From positions 248,001 through 312,000 of the forward strand of contig NZ_QNUH01000003.1 of the NCBI RefSeq assembly GCF_003385495.1: 64,000 nucleotides of DNA, written 5' to 3'. The stretch is from Chryseobacterium elymi (GTDB taxonomy: Bacteria; Bacteroidota; Bacteroidia; Flavobacteriales; Weeksellaceae). Positions within the stretch are counted from its first letter, which is position 1, and every line of letters starts with the position of its first letter. Of this stretch, positions 42,928-50,987 are shown one piece after another. Below the pieces are notes generated by a model. That model ran no database searches and was not told where the DNA came from. It saw only the letters and a list, made by a program, of their open reading frames with translations. The position numbers were made by a program, and so were the translations under genes.

Positions 42928-43687
42928 GATTGTTTGGAATTAAAATGATTAAACGGCTTCCTTTATTCGGGACACTTTTCCATTTATGGATGGCATTCAT
43001 GGATTTTATTCTGGATTCTATGTTTTTGATGCCCATTCCTTTTTTCACCAGATTATAATCAAATCCCTGTCCGTTGTCAGAAATAATGACAGCCATATAC
43101 CTATTATAATCTTTGATGTAGATCCACAGGTCTGTAGCCGCAGAATGTTTGATCACATTGGTGGTAAATTCCTGGATGATCCTGTACAGCTGCACTTCTA
43201 TAAAAATATCTTTTTTCTCGTATCCGGGCATTACCCGCATAGAAATATTGATCTTATGGGAAAGGTTGGCAATCATTTCTTCTACATAGAGTACAAACCC
43301 TACCGATTCGAGGTTAACGGGATACAGGGAATGGGAAATACTCCGGGCGGCATCAATAAGAGACGACATCTGGCTGTAGATCTTTTTCTTGATGACTTCA
43401 TCTCCCTTTGTATCCAGGTTATTGAGCCACAGGGAAAGGATATTGAGCCTGTTTCCAATATCGTCATGAATCATAACGGCTATTCTCTTTCTTTCTTCTT
43501 CCTGGGCTTTGATATTCTCAAGCACGAGTTTTTTCTGATGAAGAACCTCAGCTTCATGCTGAACATTCTTTTCTTTGATAATCCGGCTGATAAAAGATCT
43601 GTAGGCTAAGAGAATAAAGGATACTATAACTGTTATGGTAACAATTATAAGGATGAGCAGGCTAATATTTAAGGTTACTTCTTTAAT
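42896..43687 (-). CDS. Sensor histidine kinase (start codon uncertain)
   Basis: Membrane sensor kinase of the NarX/DesK type. The first ATG-like codon in frame is a GTG at 43525, but the open frame continues upstream in clearly coding style: a membrane segment (N-I-S-L-L-I-L-I-I-V-T-I) and then R-S-F-I-S-R-I-I-K. No ATG, GTG or TTG occurs there; I used an ATT at 43687 that overlaps the previous gene's last codons, as a likely rare start. The kinase part has a HisKA_3 box I-A-V-M-I-H-D-D-I-G-N-R-L-N near 69-82 of the longer form, and ATP-binding D-N-G-Q-G-F and G-M-G-I-K-N-I. Overlaps the response-regulator gene. Confidence 0.7.
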   Translation of the reverse strand: MKEVTLNISLLILIIVTITVIVSFILLAYRSFISRIIKEKNVQHEAEVLHQKKLVLENIKAQEEERKRIAVMIHDDIGNRLNILSLWLNNLDTKGDEVIKKKIYSQMSSLIDAARSISHSLYPVNLESVGFVLYVEEMIANLSHKINISMRVMPGYEKKDIFIEVQLYRIIQEFTTNVIKHSAATDLWIYIKDYNRYMAVIISDNGQGFDYNLVKKGMGIKNIESRIKSMNAIHKWKSVPNKGSRLIILIPNNHELPNQNSLN

Positions 43688-44298
43688 TTGATGAAGGTAT
43701 ATAAAAATGAACAGTATAAAATGCTTAACAAAATATTATTCGTACTAAGAATAATATAATACTCATTTTCTGAAAGATTCGCGATCTGATGCTGGATAAT
43801 AAAAATAAATACCGAAACTGAATAGTAGAAAAAAATACAGGCATCCACAAGAAGAAAACGGTTCTCTGTGGAGACACCTCTGATCTCTCTGATCAGGGTA
43901 AATCCTGAAAGACAGATAATGATGATATTTGATATCACTTTTACAATATCGCTGTTAAAGGGGTAGTTAAATACATATTTCGATATCATAAATCCAGCAG
44001 CGAGAAGAGTTGTCATGCCTAAAAAATATTTTGGAAGCCCCAGTTTTCTGATAAATAAAGCGGTGATCAGGAAAAATTCGCCGGCGATATACAAAGGATA
44101 CAGGAAAGATGTATCATTAAGATTGAAGAGATAAGGCAGGATCAAATTCAATAATTCTATAAAAAAAAGAAAAGCAATACAGTAAAAATATTGCTTTTCT
44201 TTGGTATTCAGTATACGGTATTTTGCTGCTCCCAAAAGTATGATGGACAGAAGCAGGCCATAGTTTAGGAATAAAATTGCTTTAAAAAAATCTGTCAT
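43675..44298 (-). CDS. Multi-pass membrane protein upstream of the sensor kinase
   Basis: 207 residues, about six hydrophobic segments and short loops. No known domain is recognised. It overlaps the upstream end of the histidine-kinase frame and lies 18 bases after the hypothetical gene at 44317. The arrangement suggests a membrane partner of the sensor kinase, for example a signal input, but this is an inference. Confidence 0.7.
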   Translation of the reverse strand: MTDFFKAILFLNYGLLLSIILLGAAKYRILNTKEKQYFYCIAFLFFIELLNLILPYLFNLNDTSFLYPLYIAGEFFLITALFIRKLGLPKYFLGMTTLLAAGFMISKYVFNYPFNSDIVKVISNIIIICLSGFTLIREIRGVSTENRFLLVDACIFFYYSVSVFIFIIQHQIANLSENEYYIILSTNNILLSILYCSFLYTFIKLKK

Positions 44299-44316
44299 TC
44301 CTATTTATAATTCGTA

Positions 44317-45078
44317 TTAAGATCCAAGTTCAGGAATACGGCAGACAGGCGGACATGGTTTCGCCCAATCATAGGTATTTGAAATAGTTGCCACGTTGCT
44401 TCCTTCCTGTAACAGTTCATGGAAGGAAATAAGGATCAGTGTTACCAGCATTCTCTGGTAAATATCATTATGTCTGAGCCCGAAAGAGCATTTAATACCT
44501 AACACCTCAGGATGAGGATGAGTCAGGTCTTGCATAGGAATATAGAATCTTCTGAAAACTCTTTCTCCCCCGAATTCATTGCACTCACGGAAAAACCATT
44601 CCATCCCTTCATTTCTCCAGCGTTCAATAGCTTCTATAGCAATGTCCTGGTCCAAAATCGGCTGTTCGGTTACCGGAACTGAAGTGTTGGTATTGCCGTC
44701 TATTTTGGTAAGGTTACTGGAAAGAACTGCATTTTTAGTAATCGTAAATTCTTTTGTTTCCTGCAGCCTGAGATCAAATTTAAGCGGCCCCAGAGTAGTA
44801 TACTGGTATTCAGAAACACTTTTATCCACATGTCCCTGAGCGTCCAAAGGGAGGAAAATCAGAACCACACTGCCGTTATATACACCTACTTCAGCGCACA
44901 CATCTACATATTTGTTGTGTTCTTTGATTTTCGCGATCTGTTCTGAAGAAAGTTCAAAAATGTAATTGGTAGGGATTAAACTTGCAATTCTGGAATAATC
45001 TGACACACATTTATTCCATTCGGCGATTGCCAGCTTGTAATCATTCTCATTCATAAGTTCATAGTTATTTAGTTTCAT
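44317..45078 (-). CDS. Hypothetical cytosolic protein
   Basis: 253 residues from the ATG at 45078; an earlier in-frame alternative start at 45108 adds only ten unconvincing residues. I do not recognise a family. It is soluble, mixed alpha/beta, with two Trp/Cys-rich patches (W-F-F-R-E-C-N near 163-169 and W-A-K-P-C-P-P-V-C near 238-246). It is first in the likely unit with the membrane protein, histidine kinase and response regulator, so it may be their substrate or regulator. Confidence 0.6.
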   Translation of the reverse strand: MKLNNYELMNENDYKLAIAEWNKCVSDYSRIASLIPTNYIFELSSEQIAKIKEHNKYVDVCAEVGVYNGSVVLIFLPLDAQGHVDKSVSEYQYTTLGPLKFDLRLQETKEFTITKNAVLSSNLTKIDGNTNTSVPVTEQPILDQDIAIEAIERWRNEGMEWFFRECNEFGGERVFRRFYIPMQDLTHPHPEVLGIKCSFGLRHNDIYQRMLVTLILISFHELLQEGSNVATISNTYDWAKPCPPVCRIPELGS

Positions 45079-45203
45079 AAAATTATATAAACTAAACATC
45101 CTGCACAAATAATCGCATCATAAATTTATTATTCATAAAATAAATTTAATTTTAACGGGTAAAATTTTCAGATTACAAAGCAGTTTGGGATTAGCTGGTC
45201 CTA

Positions 45204-45824
45204 TTAATAATTCCTCACCGTGATGTGATAACAGCTCTGTTGTTTTTCCCTTATATAATAAATACGGCCGGCATTGGCATAATACTTTAAAACTTTTTCC
45301 AGCGCAGCCTCCATTTTAGGATTGTATTTCAGCACATCATTGAACCTGATATAGGAAATATCAAATGAGTTGCCGTAATTGTGCGAACTGATTCCTAAGG
45401 ATGCATTGGAATTTACTCTTCTCAGTCTGCACTGATCTTCAAGTGTTCTTGTGATGGATGAAACGGTAAAAGTATGACCTTTTGTTTCTTTACTGAACCT
45501 GGCACCCATTTTCTCAAGGGTGATTTTCGCTTTAGAAACCATATAAGGCCTACTGTAATCAAGCTTCTGAACCCGATATCCTTTTCCGCTTTTTTTTATT
45601 TTATGAAACTTTCCGTTGCTTATATACTTTTGTACTGTTTTAGCATCTTTCAGCAGTTTTATATTGAAACTTTTAGAGGCATCCAGATGAGGTTTATACA
45701 GAGCAGTAGGCTCTACTTTCAGTACGGATGTCAAATCATAGCAGGGAAGCGCTTTTTTTGCAGCCTGCGGATAATAAAAGCTATACATAAAGGGCACAAA
45801 GGCTACACAAAAATACTTTCTCAT
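45204..45824 (-). CDS. Exported DUF5715 / M15-like peptidase-fold protein
   Basis: 206-residue protein with an N-terminal signal peptide (R-K-Y-F-C-V-A-F-V-P...). The C-terminal half has the M15-type zinc-peptidase pattern S-S-H-N-Y-G-N-S-F-D-I near residues 144-154 (His and Asp ligands) and a C-terminal C-Y-H-I-T-V near 198-203 with the last His. The catalytic Glu usually found before that His is replaced by the run E-K-Q-Q-S, so activity is uncertain. The frame also extends to a GTG at 45833; the ATG at 45824 is preferred. A cell-wall (D-Ala-D-Ala) peptidase is the closest known activity. Confidence 0.72.
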   Translation of the reverse strand: MRKYFCVAFVPFMYSFYYPQAAKKALPCYDLTSVLKVEPTALYKPHLDASKSFNIKLLKDAKTVQKYISNGKFHKIKKSGKGYRVQKLDYSRPYMVSKAKITLEKMGARFSKETKGHTFTVSSITRTLEDQCRLRRVNSNASLGISSHNYGNSFDISYIRFNDVLKYNPKMEAALEKVLKYYANAGRIYYIREKQQSCYHITVRNY

Positions 45825-46007
45825 TAACCACACATTTAATTACGAAACGAAAGATAAACATTTATGATATATTATTCAGTTTACTGATAATATCATTACA
45901 AAATAATTCTCAACAAACATTAAACCAAATTACTAAATATGTAATTTTACATTAAGAAATCCTAAAAGATTTTTAAGTTTTATCTTTTTATTTTAAAATT
46001 TAAATTT

Positions 46008-46015
46008 TACATTTG
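46008..46015 (+). promoter_or_regulatory. -7 element of aqpZ
   Basis: TACATTTG fits TAnnTTTG and sits 22 bases before the ATG at 46038. The -33 box is unclear in the T-rich DNA upstream. Confidence 0.5.
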
Positions 46016-46037
46016 AGATACATTTAATAATAAACAT

Positions 46038-46757
46038 ATGATAAAAAAACTTTTTGCTGAATTTTTCGGCACATTTTGGCTTGTTTTCGGTGGCTGCGGA
46101 AGTGCAGTTTTTGCTGCCGGAGTTCCCGACATCGGCATTGGCCTTTTAGGGGTTTCTTTAGCCTTTGGTCTTACTGTTCTTACGATGGCTTATGCTGTCG
46201 GACACATTTCTGGCGGACATTTTAATCCGGCAGTATCTTTCGGACTTTTAGCTGGCGGAAGATTCTCAGCTAAAGATCTTATCCCTTATGTTGTATCACA
46301 GTGTCTTGGAGCATTGGTAGCAGCGGGATGTCTTTATGCTATCCTTAATGGTTCAGGGGCTGTAGATTTTTCCCAGCCAGGAGCTTTTGCCACTAATTTC
46401 TATGGAGAAGCGGTCTACAATGGAAAAGCATTCAGCATGGGAGCGGCATTTCTTGCTGAATTTTTATTAACAGCTTTCTTCCTGATCGTTATTATGGGGG
46501 CCACTGACAAATGGGCTAACGGAAAATTTGCGGGTATTGCTATTGGTTTGGCTCTTACCTTGATCCACCTGATCTCTATTCCTATTACCAACACTTCGGT
46601 AAACCCTGCAAGATCGCTTTCACAGGCTGTTTTTACGGGCGGGCTTGCGATGTCTCAGCTTTGGCTGTTCTGGGCAGCACCTATTTTAGGAGGGATTGTA
46701 GGAGGTTTGATCTACAAGTTCCTTCTTCAGAGAGATACTGCTGAAGTTACTGATTAA
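46038..46757 (+). CDS. aqpZ: Aquaporin Z-type water channel
   Basis: 239-residue MIP-family channel with six membrane spans. Both half-helix motifs are present: G-G-H-F-N-P-A-V-S near residues 59-67 and N-T-S-V-N-P-A-R-S near 185-193. A bulky aromatic-arginine filter is suggested by the F/H/R pattern, and no glycerol-facilitator-specific insert is seen, so water is the likely main substrate. It is monocistronic with its own promoter and terminator. Confidence 0.94.
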   Translation: MIKKLFAEFFGTFWLVFGGCGSAVFAAGVPDIGIGLLGVSLAFGLTVLTMAYAVGHISGGHFNPAVSFGLLAGGRFSAKDLIPYVVSQCLGALVAAGCLYAILNGSGAVDFSQPGAFATNFYGEAVYNGKAFSMGAAFLAEFLLTAFFLIVIMGATDKWANGKFAGIAIGLALTLIHLISIPITNTSVNPARSLSQAVFTGGLAMSQLWLFWAAPILGGIVGGLIYKFLLQRDTAEVTD

Positions 46758-46780
46758 TAGAACTATAACAACATTAAACA

Positions 46781-46814
46781 AAAAAAATCCTGTCGCTTGA
46801 CAGGATTTTTTTAA
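46781..46814. terminator. Bidirectional terminator after aqpZ
   Basis: A 14-bp stem (AAAAAAATCCTGTC and its complement) with a GCTT loop, flanked by T runs on both sides; it also serves the convergent gene at 46844. Confidence 0.9.
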
Positions 46815-46843
46815 ATTTTCACACACAACTTGCAGGAGTTTTT

Positions 46844-47389
46844 CTATTTAATTTTTTTGATATCAAAAGGGTTTTTGAAAATCAGTTCTTCATGCTTCCC
46901 TTTAATCTCCATTTTATGCTGCAGTAAATTCAACGCCATTTTCCGGATAAAAAGATCTTTGTCTGTCAGTTTCCAGTAAGGATCTTCATGAACTCTTTTA
47001 GGCTTGCGTATAAGGTAGAATTCAGTTTCCCAGGTATCTGCATTATGGTAAAATTCAATAATTCCGCAATGCTCCGGAATTAGATCATGCTCTATCATGC
47101 CCATCGGAAGCAGAAAGCTGAAAGCGTTACAGATATAGTCGCCGCAAGAGATCTTATCATGCTTCAGAAATTTCTCGCCGGTATCTTTATTGAGGTACGA
47201 TTTTTTGAAATCGTTTTTAAAATCACTTTTTGAAAGCTTAATTTCAATTTCATGGCTAAACCCTTCAGAATCTATGAACAGCATATCCGCTTCCCAGTCG
47301 GCCTGGAAATAATTCGTCAGCACAATTTCTTTTTCAAAATCGCAGTGGGAATGGATATATGCGTGAACAAGCTCTTCTATTTTCAGCAT
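46844..47389 (-). CDS. PD-(D/E)XK nuclease-like protein (MmcB-related)
   Basis: 181-residue soluble protein. The nuclease core pattern is visible: A-D-M-L-F-I-D near residues 34-40, followed by H-E-I-E-I-K-L-S near 46-53 (E-x-K) and D-F-K-N-D-F-K-K near 56-63. This fits MmcB-type DNA-repair-associated proteins, but the assignment is by motif only. It lies 21 bases after the next gene upstream (47411), so the two may be co-expressed. Confidence 0.65.
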   Translation of the reverse strand: MLKIEELVHAYIHSHCDFEKEIVLTNYFQADWEADMLFIDSEGFSHEIEIKLSKSDFKNDFKKSYLNKDTGEKFLKHDKISCGDYICNAFSFLLPMGMIEHDLIPEHCGIIEFYHNADTWETEFYLIRKPKRVHEDPYWKLTDKDLFIRKMALNLLQHKMEIKGKHEELIFKNPFDIKKIK

Positions 47390-47410
47390 TTACAATTAAA
47401 GTTTTTTTGA

Positions 47411-47911
47411 TTAAGTTTTACTTTTTTCAAGCTCTACTATCCCATAGTGTAACCATATTCCAAAGACACCTGTTTTGGTAAAGTACTTTTCATCCTTTCC
47501 AAATGTAATGGAAGTACCGGGCTGTGTCTGGCAAATAAAAAAATGTCCACCATCTATGCAGTTCATTTTCCCGGCTTTATGCAGATCTGTCCAGCCGAAT
47601 TCTTTATAGGCATCACGGTCCTTTTCTACATCAAACAGAAATTGCTTAATCGTAGCTTTATCCTTACCTCCATCTCTTTTCGAGACCATAGACCATCGGG
47701 CTAAGTTGAACTTTTCTTTAGCCGGAACTTCATTTGGATCAGCATCTTTGATCCTAGCAACCACTAAAGTATCTGTAATTCTGACAACTCCATTATTAAT
47801 TTCATTTACCAGATAAGTTCCGGACCATATATCCTTTCCTGTATTTTTTTGCGCTGACAACAAGCCAGATAAACCTATCAGCATTAAAAAGAAACTTTTC
47901 TTCCAGTCCAT
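47411..47911 (-). CDS. Exported hypothetical protein
   Basis: 166 residues; signal peptide at about 1-20 (cut near L-S-A). Two cysteines (C-I-D-G-G-H-F-F-I-C near 118-127) may form a disulfide. No family is recognised. It follows the LuxE-like gene by 29 bases and precedes the nuclease-like gene by 21, so it is probably in the same transcript. Confidence 0.65.
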   Translation of the reverse strand: MDWKKSFFLMLIGLSGLLSAQKNTGKDIWSGTYLVNEINNGVVRITDTLVVARIKDADPNEVPAKEKFNLARWSMVSKRDGGKDKATIKQFLFDVEKDRDAYKEFGWTDLHKAGKMNCIDGGHFFICQTQPGTSITFGKDEKYFTKTGVFGIWLHYGIVELEKSKT

Positions 47912-47940
47912 AGTAAGATGTTATTTGTTTAATTCTGATC

Positions 47941-48924
47941 TTAGGAAACCAACAAGCTGCATCCACGGATATCGGAATGATCTATTCTTCCAAGCACCTG
48001 AAATTTATCTTCCGGAAGGGTTTTCCCCAGATCCTGTGTTGCTATAAAGCAGCATGAATGAATATTGGCAAGATCTACAATGTTTATCGCTCCGGTTCTC
48101 CCCTCTTTTTCGTAGGAAAAAGGATCTTCTGCATTCCGGACCAATATCTTCATCCAGTTGGGGCATTTATATTCATTATTCCCAAGAGAATAGGCTTGCG
48201 AAAGCAGTTCCGTCATGGAATATTCCGAGTAAATTTTTTCTGTTTTAAAGCCATCCTGCAGAATCTTCAGCAGCTCGTCTTTTGTCATTTCTTCTTTTCT
48301 CCCCTTCATGCCTCCTGTTTCAATAATCGTCAGATTTTGAGATCCCGAAACTGAAAAATTCAGAGATTCTACGGAATCTAAAAAGTCCAGCAGGGCAAAA
48401 GATACTCCGAAAAGAATGACTTTTTTATCTTTTAAAGTGTTTAAAAGCTGGAACAGTTCGGAATGGTTGTAAAGAAAATATCCACTCTCGGGTTTTGCTG
48501 ATTTTTTCATGAGATAATCCACCATATAAATCAGAGAAGAGTTCTGCTTTTCCAGATAGCTTGGAAGCAAACCGAGAAAAATAAAATCTTCCGGCTTTCC
48601 TATAAACCGTTCAAAGCTTTTATAGATGCTTTCTTCATAGATTCCCCGATCTGCAATAAAATGTTTTGACAGATTCATCTGTGTAGTTCCTGAACTCTGA
48701 AAAAACAGATCAGCAGCTGCATTTTTATCTAAGATCTGATGGTTCTTAAACATTTCTATCGGCAGGAAAGGAATTTTTTCCAGACTGCTAATCTCATTCG
48801 GATTTATTTTCAGAAAATCCACGAACTTTCTATATATCCCAACATTTTCATACTGATAATGAAAAGCTGCCAATGTTGCATCCAGGAAATCCTGTTCTGT
48901 TTGTATGCTGAATATATTTTCCAA
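47941..48924 (-). CDS. LuxE/PaaK-like acyltransferase
   Basis: 327-residue protein related to acyl-protein synthetase LuxE. Seen: P-F-L-P-I-E-M-F-K near residues 52-60, the adenylate-type loop F-Q-S-S-G-T-T near 75-81, and a C-terminal S-E-Y-S-M-T-E-L near 238-245. LuxE-type enzymes activate fatty acids for transfer to a carrier. No lux genes are near, so the acyl substrate and partner are unknown; a surface-lipid or polysaccharide-modification role would fit. Confidence 0.82.
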   Translation of the reverse strand: MENIFSIQTEQDFLDATLAAFHYQYENVGIYRKFVDFLKINPNEISSLEKIPFLPIEMFKNHQILDKNAAADLFFQSSGTTQMNLSKHFIADRGIYEESIYKSFERFIGKPEDFIFLGLLPSYLEKQNSSLIYMVDYLMKKSAKPESGYFLYNHSELFQLLNTLKDKKVILFGVSFALLDFLDSVESLNFSVSGSQNLTIIETGGMKGRKEEMTKDELLKILQDGFKTEKIYSEYSMTELLSQAYSLGNNEYKCPNWMKILVRNAEDPFSYEKEGRTGAINIVDLANIHSCCFIATQDLGKTLPEDKFQVLGRIDHSDIRGCSLLVS

Positions 48925-49092
48925 TTTATGAAGACTATTTTAACTTATTACCAACTCATAATGAGCTAATTATATAAAAAGAAGATTTTTTTTATTTTTT
49001 TTTTAATCTAAGATTAATACTTTGGTAAACTTCTTGCAATTGCTAATATGGAATATGGATTAAAAACAAGAATGGACCTTGGTTTCATTCGG

Positions 49093-49123
49093 AAATTACC
49101 TCTATCTCAGGGGTAATTTTTTT
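49093..49123 (+). terminator. Plus-strand terminator-like hairpin overlapping the lpxH stop
   Basis: AAATTACC / GGTAATTT stem with a T run on the plus strand, although the overlapping gene is on the minus strand. No plus-strand gene precedes it. Confidence 0.4.
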
Positions 49124-49896
49124 GTTCCGTCCGCAAAGGTTTTGAGTTCAAATTCTTTTTCAAAGACTCCGTAGGTAAAGTAGGAAATCCAGTCGCCCAG
49201 ATTAACGTATTTTGCTTTGGGCTCAAGATCCAGCACCATCGGAAGGTGACGGTGACCATAAATAAAATAGTCAATTTTCTCAGTCTTCAACTTTTCTTTT
49301 GAATAGATAACAAGGAACTCTTTATCTTCTCCTAAAAATGCTTTATCTTCTTCTCCGGAGATCATTTTATTCTTCTGTGAAAGATACAGCGCCACTTTCA
49401 TGGCAATATCGGGATGAAGCCATTTAAAAAACCACTGTGCCACAGGGTTTGTGAACAATTTTTTCATTCTTTTGTAGCCTTTATCACCAGGTCCGAGACC
49501 ATCTCCATGAGCCAGCAGAAACTGTTTTCCACCCATTTCAAAATACTGCTTTTTGTAAAAAACGGTACATCCTATTTCTTCCTCAAGATAGTCTTTCATC
49601 CACAGATCGTGGTTTCCTACAAAGAAATAGATATGAATTCCCCGGTCTTTCAGTTCGGCAATTTTTCCAAGAACACGCACATATCCTTTTGGAATAACAT
49701 GTTTCCACTCGTGCCAGAAATCAAAAAGATCACCCATTAGAAATAAAACCTGGGCATCTTCTTTAATTTCATCCATCCAGCGGATAAATTTCTCTTCACG
49801 CACTTTGCTTTCCTTCGGTGTAGGAGCACCAAAATGCTGATCTGAAGCGAAATATACTTTTTTTCCAGGTTCTAAATTAATAATCGTTTTTAACAC
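49102..49896 (-). CDS. lpxH: UDP-2,3-diacylglucosamine diphosphatase-like metallophosphoesterase
   Basis: 264-residue calcineurin-like phosphatase, probably the lipid A pathway enzyme that makes lipid X. Metal-binding motifs in order: A-S-D-Q-H-F near residues 17-22, G-D-L-F-D-F near 55-60, G-N-H-D near 98-101, H-G-D-G near 133-136, G-H-R-H near 213-216. It is the LpxH-like group common in Bacteroidota; LpxH versus LpxG-type specificity is not resolved. It is followed by an unrelated overlapping hairpin on the other strand. Confidence 0.85.
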   Translation of the reverse strand: MLKTIINLEPGKKVYFASDQHFGAPTPKESKVREEKFIRWMDEIKEDAQVLFLMGDLFDFWHEWKHVIPKGYVRVLGKIAELKDRGIHIYFFVGNHDLWMKDYLEEEIGCTVFYKKQYFEMGGKQFLLAHGDGLGPGDKGYKRMKKLFTNPVAQWFFKWLHPDIAMKVALYLSQKNKMISGEEDKAFLGEDKEFLVIYSKEKLKTEKIDYFIYGHRHLPMVLDLEPKAKYVNLGDWISYFTYGVFEKEFELKTFADGTKKLPLR

Positions 49897-49924
49897 CGGT
49901 CTGAATTTTTATTGATAATTAGTG

Positions 49925-50371
49925 TTATTTATTGTCTTCTGCGAACCATTCTCCGTAGGAGTTTTCTGTTTCGTGAAGTTTAAGATAGGCCAGAGAAACC
50001 TCAGCCGGAAGCCTGGATTTTATTTTGGCAGCAATGGCATACAGCATATTCTCACAGGTAGGCTGAAAGCTGCAGTAGATCACTTTGTGACCTTTATTTT
50101 CAAGGTCTTCACCAAGTTCTTTATGGGGAGACAATGCATTAACAAGAACTGCATGATCCCAAAGATCCACAATTTCAGATTTTACAATACTTTTAATATC
50201 TCCAAAATCCACCACCATCCCGTTTTTGGGATTTTCCAAATCATTAACCGGTCTTCCTTTTACCGTTACAAAGAGCTTGTAGGAATGTCCGTGCATATTT
50301 TTACATTTCCCATCATAATTGTACAGCACATGAGCTGTTTCGAATGTGAAAATTTTTGTAATACGTATCAT
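49925..50371 (-). CDS. queD: 6-carboxytetrahydropterin synthase (QueD-type)
   Basis: 148 residues of the 6-pyruvoyl-tetrahydropterin synthase fold, probably the queuosine-pathway enzyme. It has the zinc and catalytic motifs F-E-T-A-H near residues 10-14, C-K-N-M-H-G-H near 22-28 (C-x3-H-G-H, the QueD form) and D-x-W-D-H-A near 70-75. The ATG at 50371 gives the usual start; a TTG at 50389 lies further upstream. A TATCTTTG element ends 4 bases before the ATG, so the message may be leaderless. Confidence 0.88.
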   Translation of the reverse strand: MIRITKIFTFETAHVLYNYDGKCKNMHGHSYKLFVTVKGRPVNDLENPKNGMVVDFGDIKSIVKSEIVDLWDHAVLVNALSPHKELGEDLENKGHKVIYCSFQPTCENMLYAIAAKIKSRLPAEVSLAYLKLHETENSYGEWFAEDNK

Positions 50372-50375
50372 GGTG

Positions 50376-50383
50376 CAAAGATA
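50376..50383 (-). promoter_or_regulatory. -7 element of queD (possible leaderless start)
   Basis: TATCTTTG on the minus strand, 4 bases before the ATG at 50371. Confidence 0.45.
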
Positions 50384-50475
50384 TGACAAAACATAATGAT
50401 AAGTTGCGTATTAAACCTGGAAAAACAAATTCTAAGCTCTTGCTATAATGTATAATAATTTAAAATCACACAGGT

Positions 50476-50862
50476 TTATATAAGCCTATCCAGCCAGTCA
50501 CTTGCAAGTCTTTTAATCTTTTGAGTTTTCGAATCAACAAGAACCCAAAGTGTATTTGAATCTACAACAAGCTGATCATGACAGTAGAATTCAACTTTCC
50601 TGGGCTGCCGGATTCCTTCCGGAGCTTTCGGATAGGTCTTTATAGTGATGACATCACCAAGATAAACCTGTTTTTTGTATTGGATGTGATGATCAACGAG
50701 CATCCATATATCTTCGGGATACTCAGTTTTTTCTTTTACTCTTTCCCAGTGTTCAGCCGCTATTTCTTCTACCCAATGCACATACTGCACATTGTTGACA
50801 TGATTATTCCTGTCAATATGTTCTTCCGTTACCTGAATCTGTTTTTGGTATATTAAATTCAT
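50476..50862 (-). CDS. Acyl-CoA thioesterase (hotdog fold)
   Basis: 128-residue 4HBT-type thioesterase. The active-site region D-R-N-N-H-V-N-N-V-Q-Y near residues 18-28 matches the 4-hydroxybenzoyl-CoA/YbgC-like group, where an Asp/Asn acts in catalysis. It has no signal peptide. A promoter element TATATTTG (50892-50885) lies about 22 bases upstream of the ATG. The acyl substrate is not known. Confidence 0.87.
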   Translation of the reverse strand: MNLIYQKQIQVTEEHIDRNNHVNNVQYVHWVEEIAAEHWERVKEKTEYPEDIWMLVDHHIQYKKQVYLGDVITIKTYPKAPEGIRQPRKVEFYCHDQLVVDSNTLWVLVDSKTQKIKRLASDWLDRLI

Positions 50863-50884
50863 TTTTTCGACTTCATTTAATAAT

Positions 50885-50892
50885 CAAATATA
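50885..50892 (-). promoter_or_regulatory. -7 element of the thioesterase gene
   Basis: TATATTTG on the minus strand, 22 bases before the ATG. Confidence 0.45.
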
Positions 50893-50927
50893 TATACTTT
50901 AAATTTTTTATCCTCTGTTCAAACGAA

Positions 50928-50953
50928 AAACCTTCCCAAAACTGAGAAGGTTT
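50928..50953 (-). terminator. Terminator of aceA
   Basis: 8-bp stem AAACCTTC / GAAGGTTT followed by a T run on the minus strand. Confidence 0.82.
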
Positions 50954-50987
50954 CACCTCTGAAAAATTTATTTAATATGGAAAATGA

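Noticed and set aside
42986..43609. 207-codon plus-strand frame opposite the histidine kinase
   Set aside because: Antisense to the kinase with matching codon shadow; no motif.
49922..50386. 154-codon plus-strand frame opposite queD
   Set aside because: Exactly antisense to a QueD-type gene with intact motifs.
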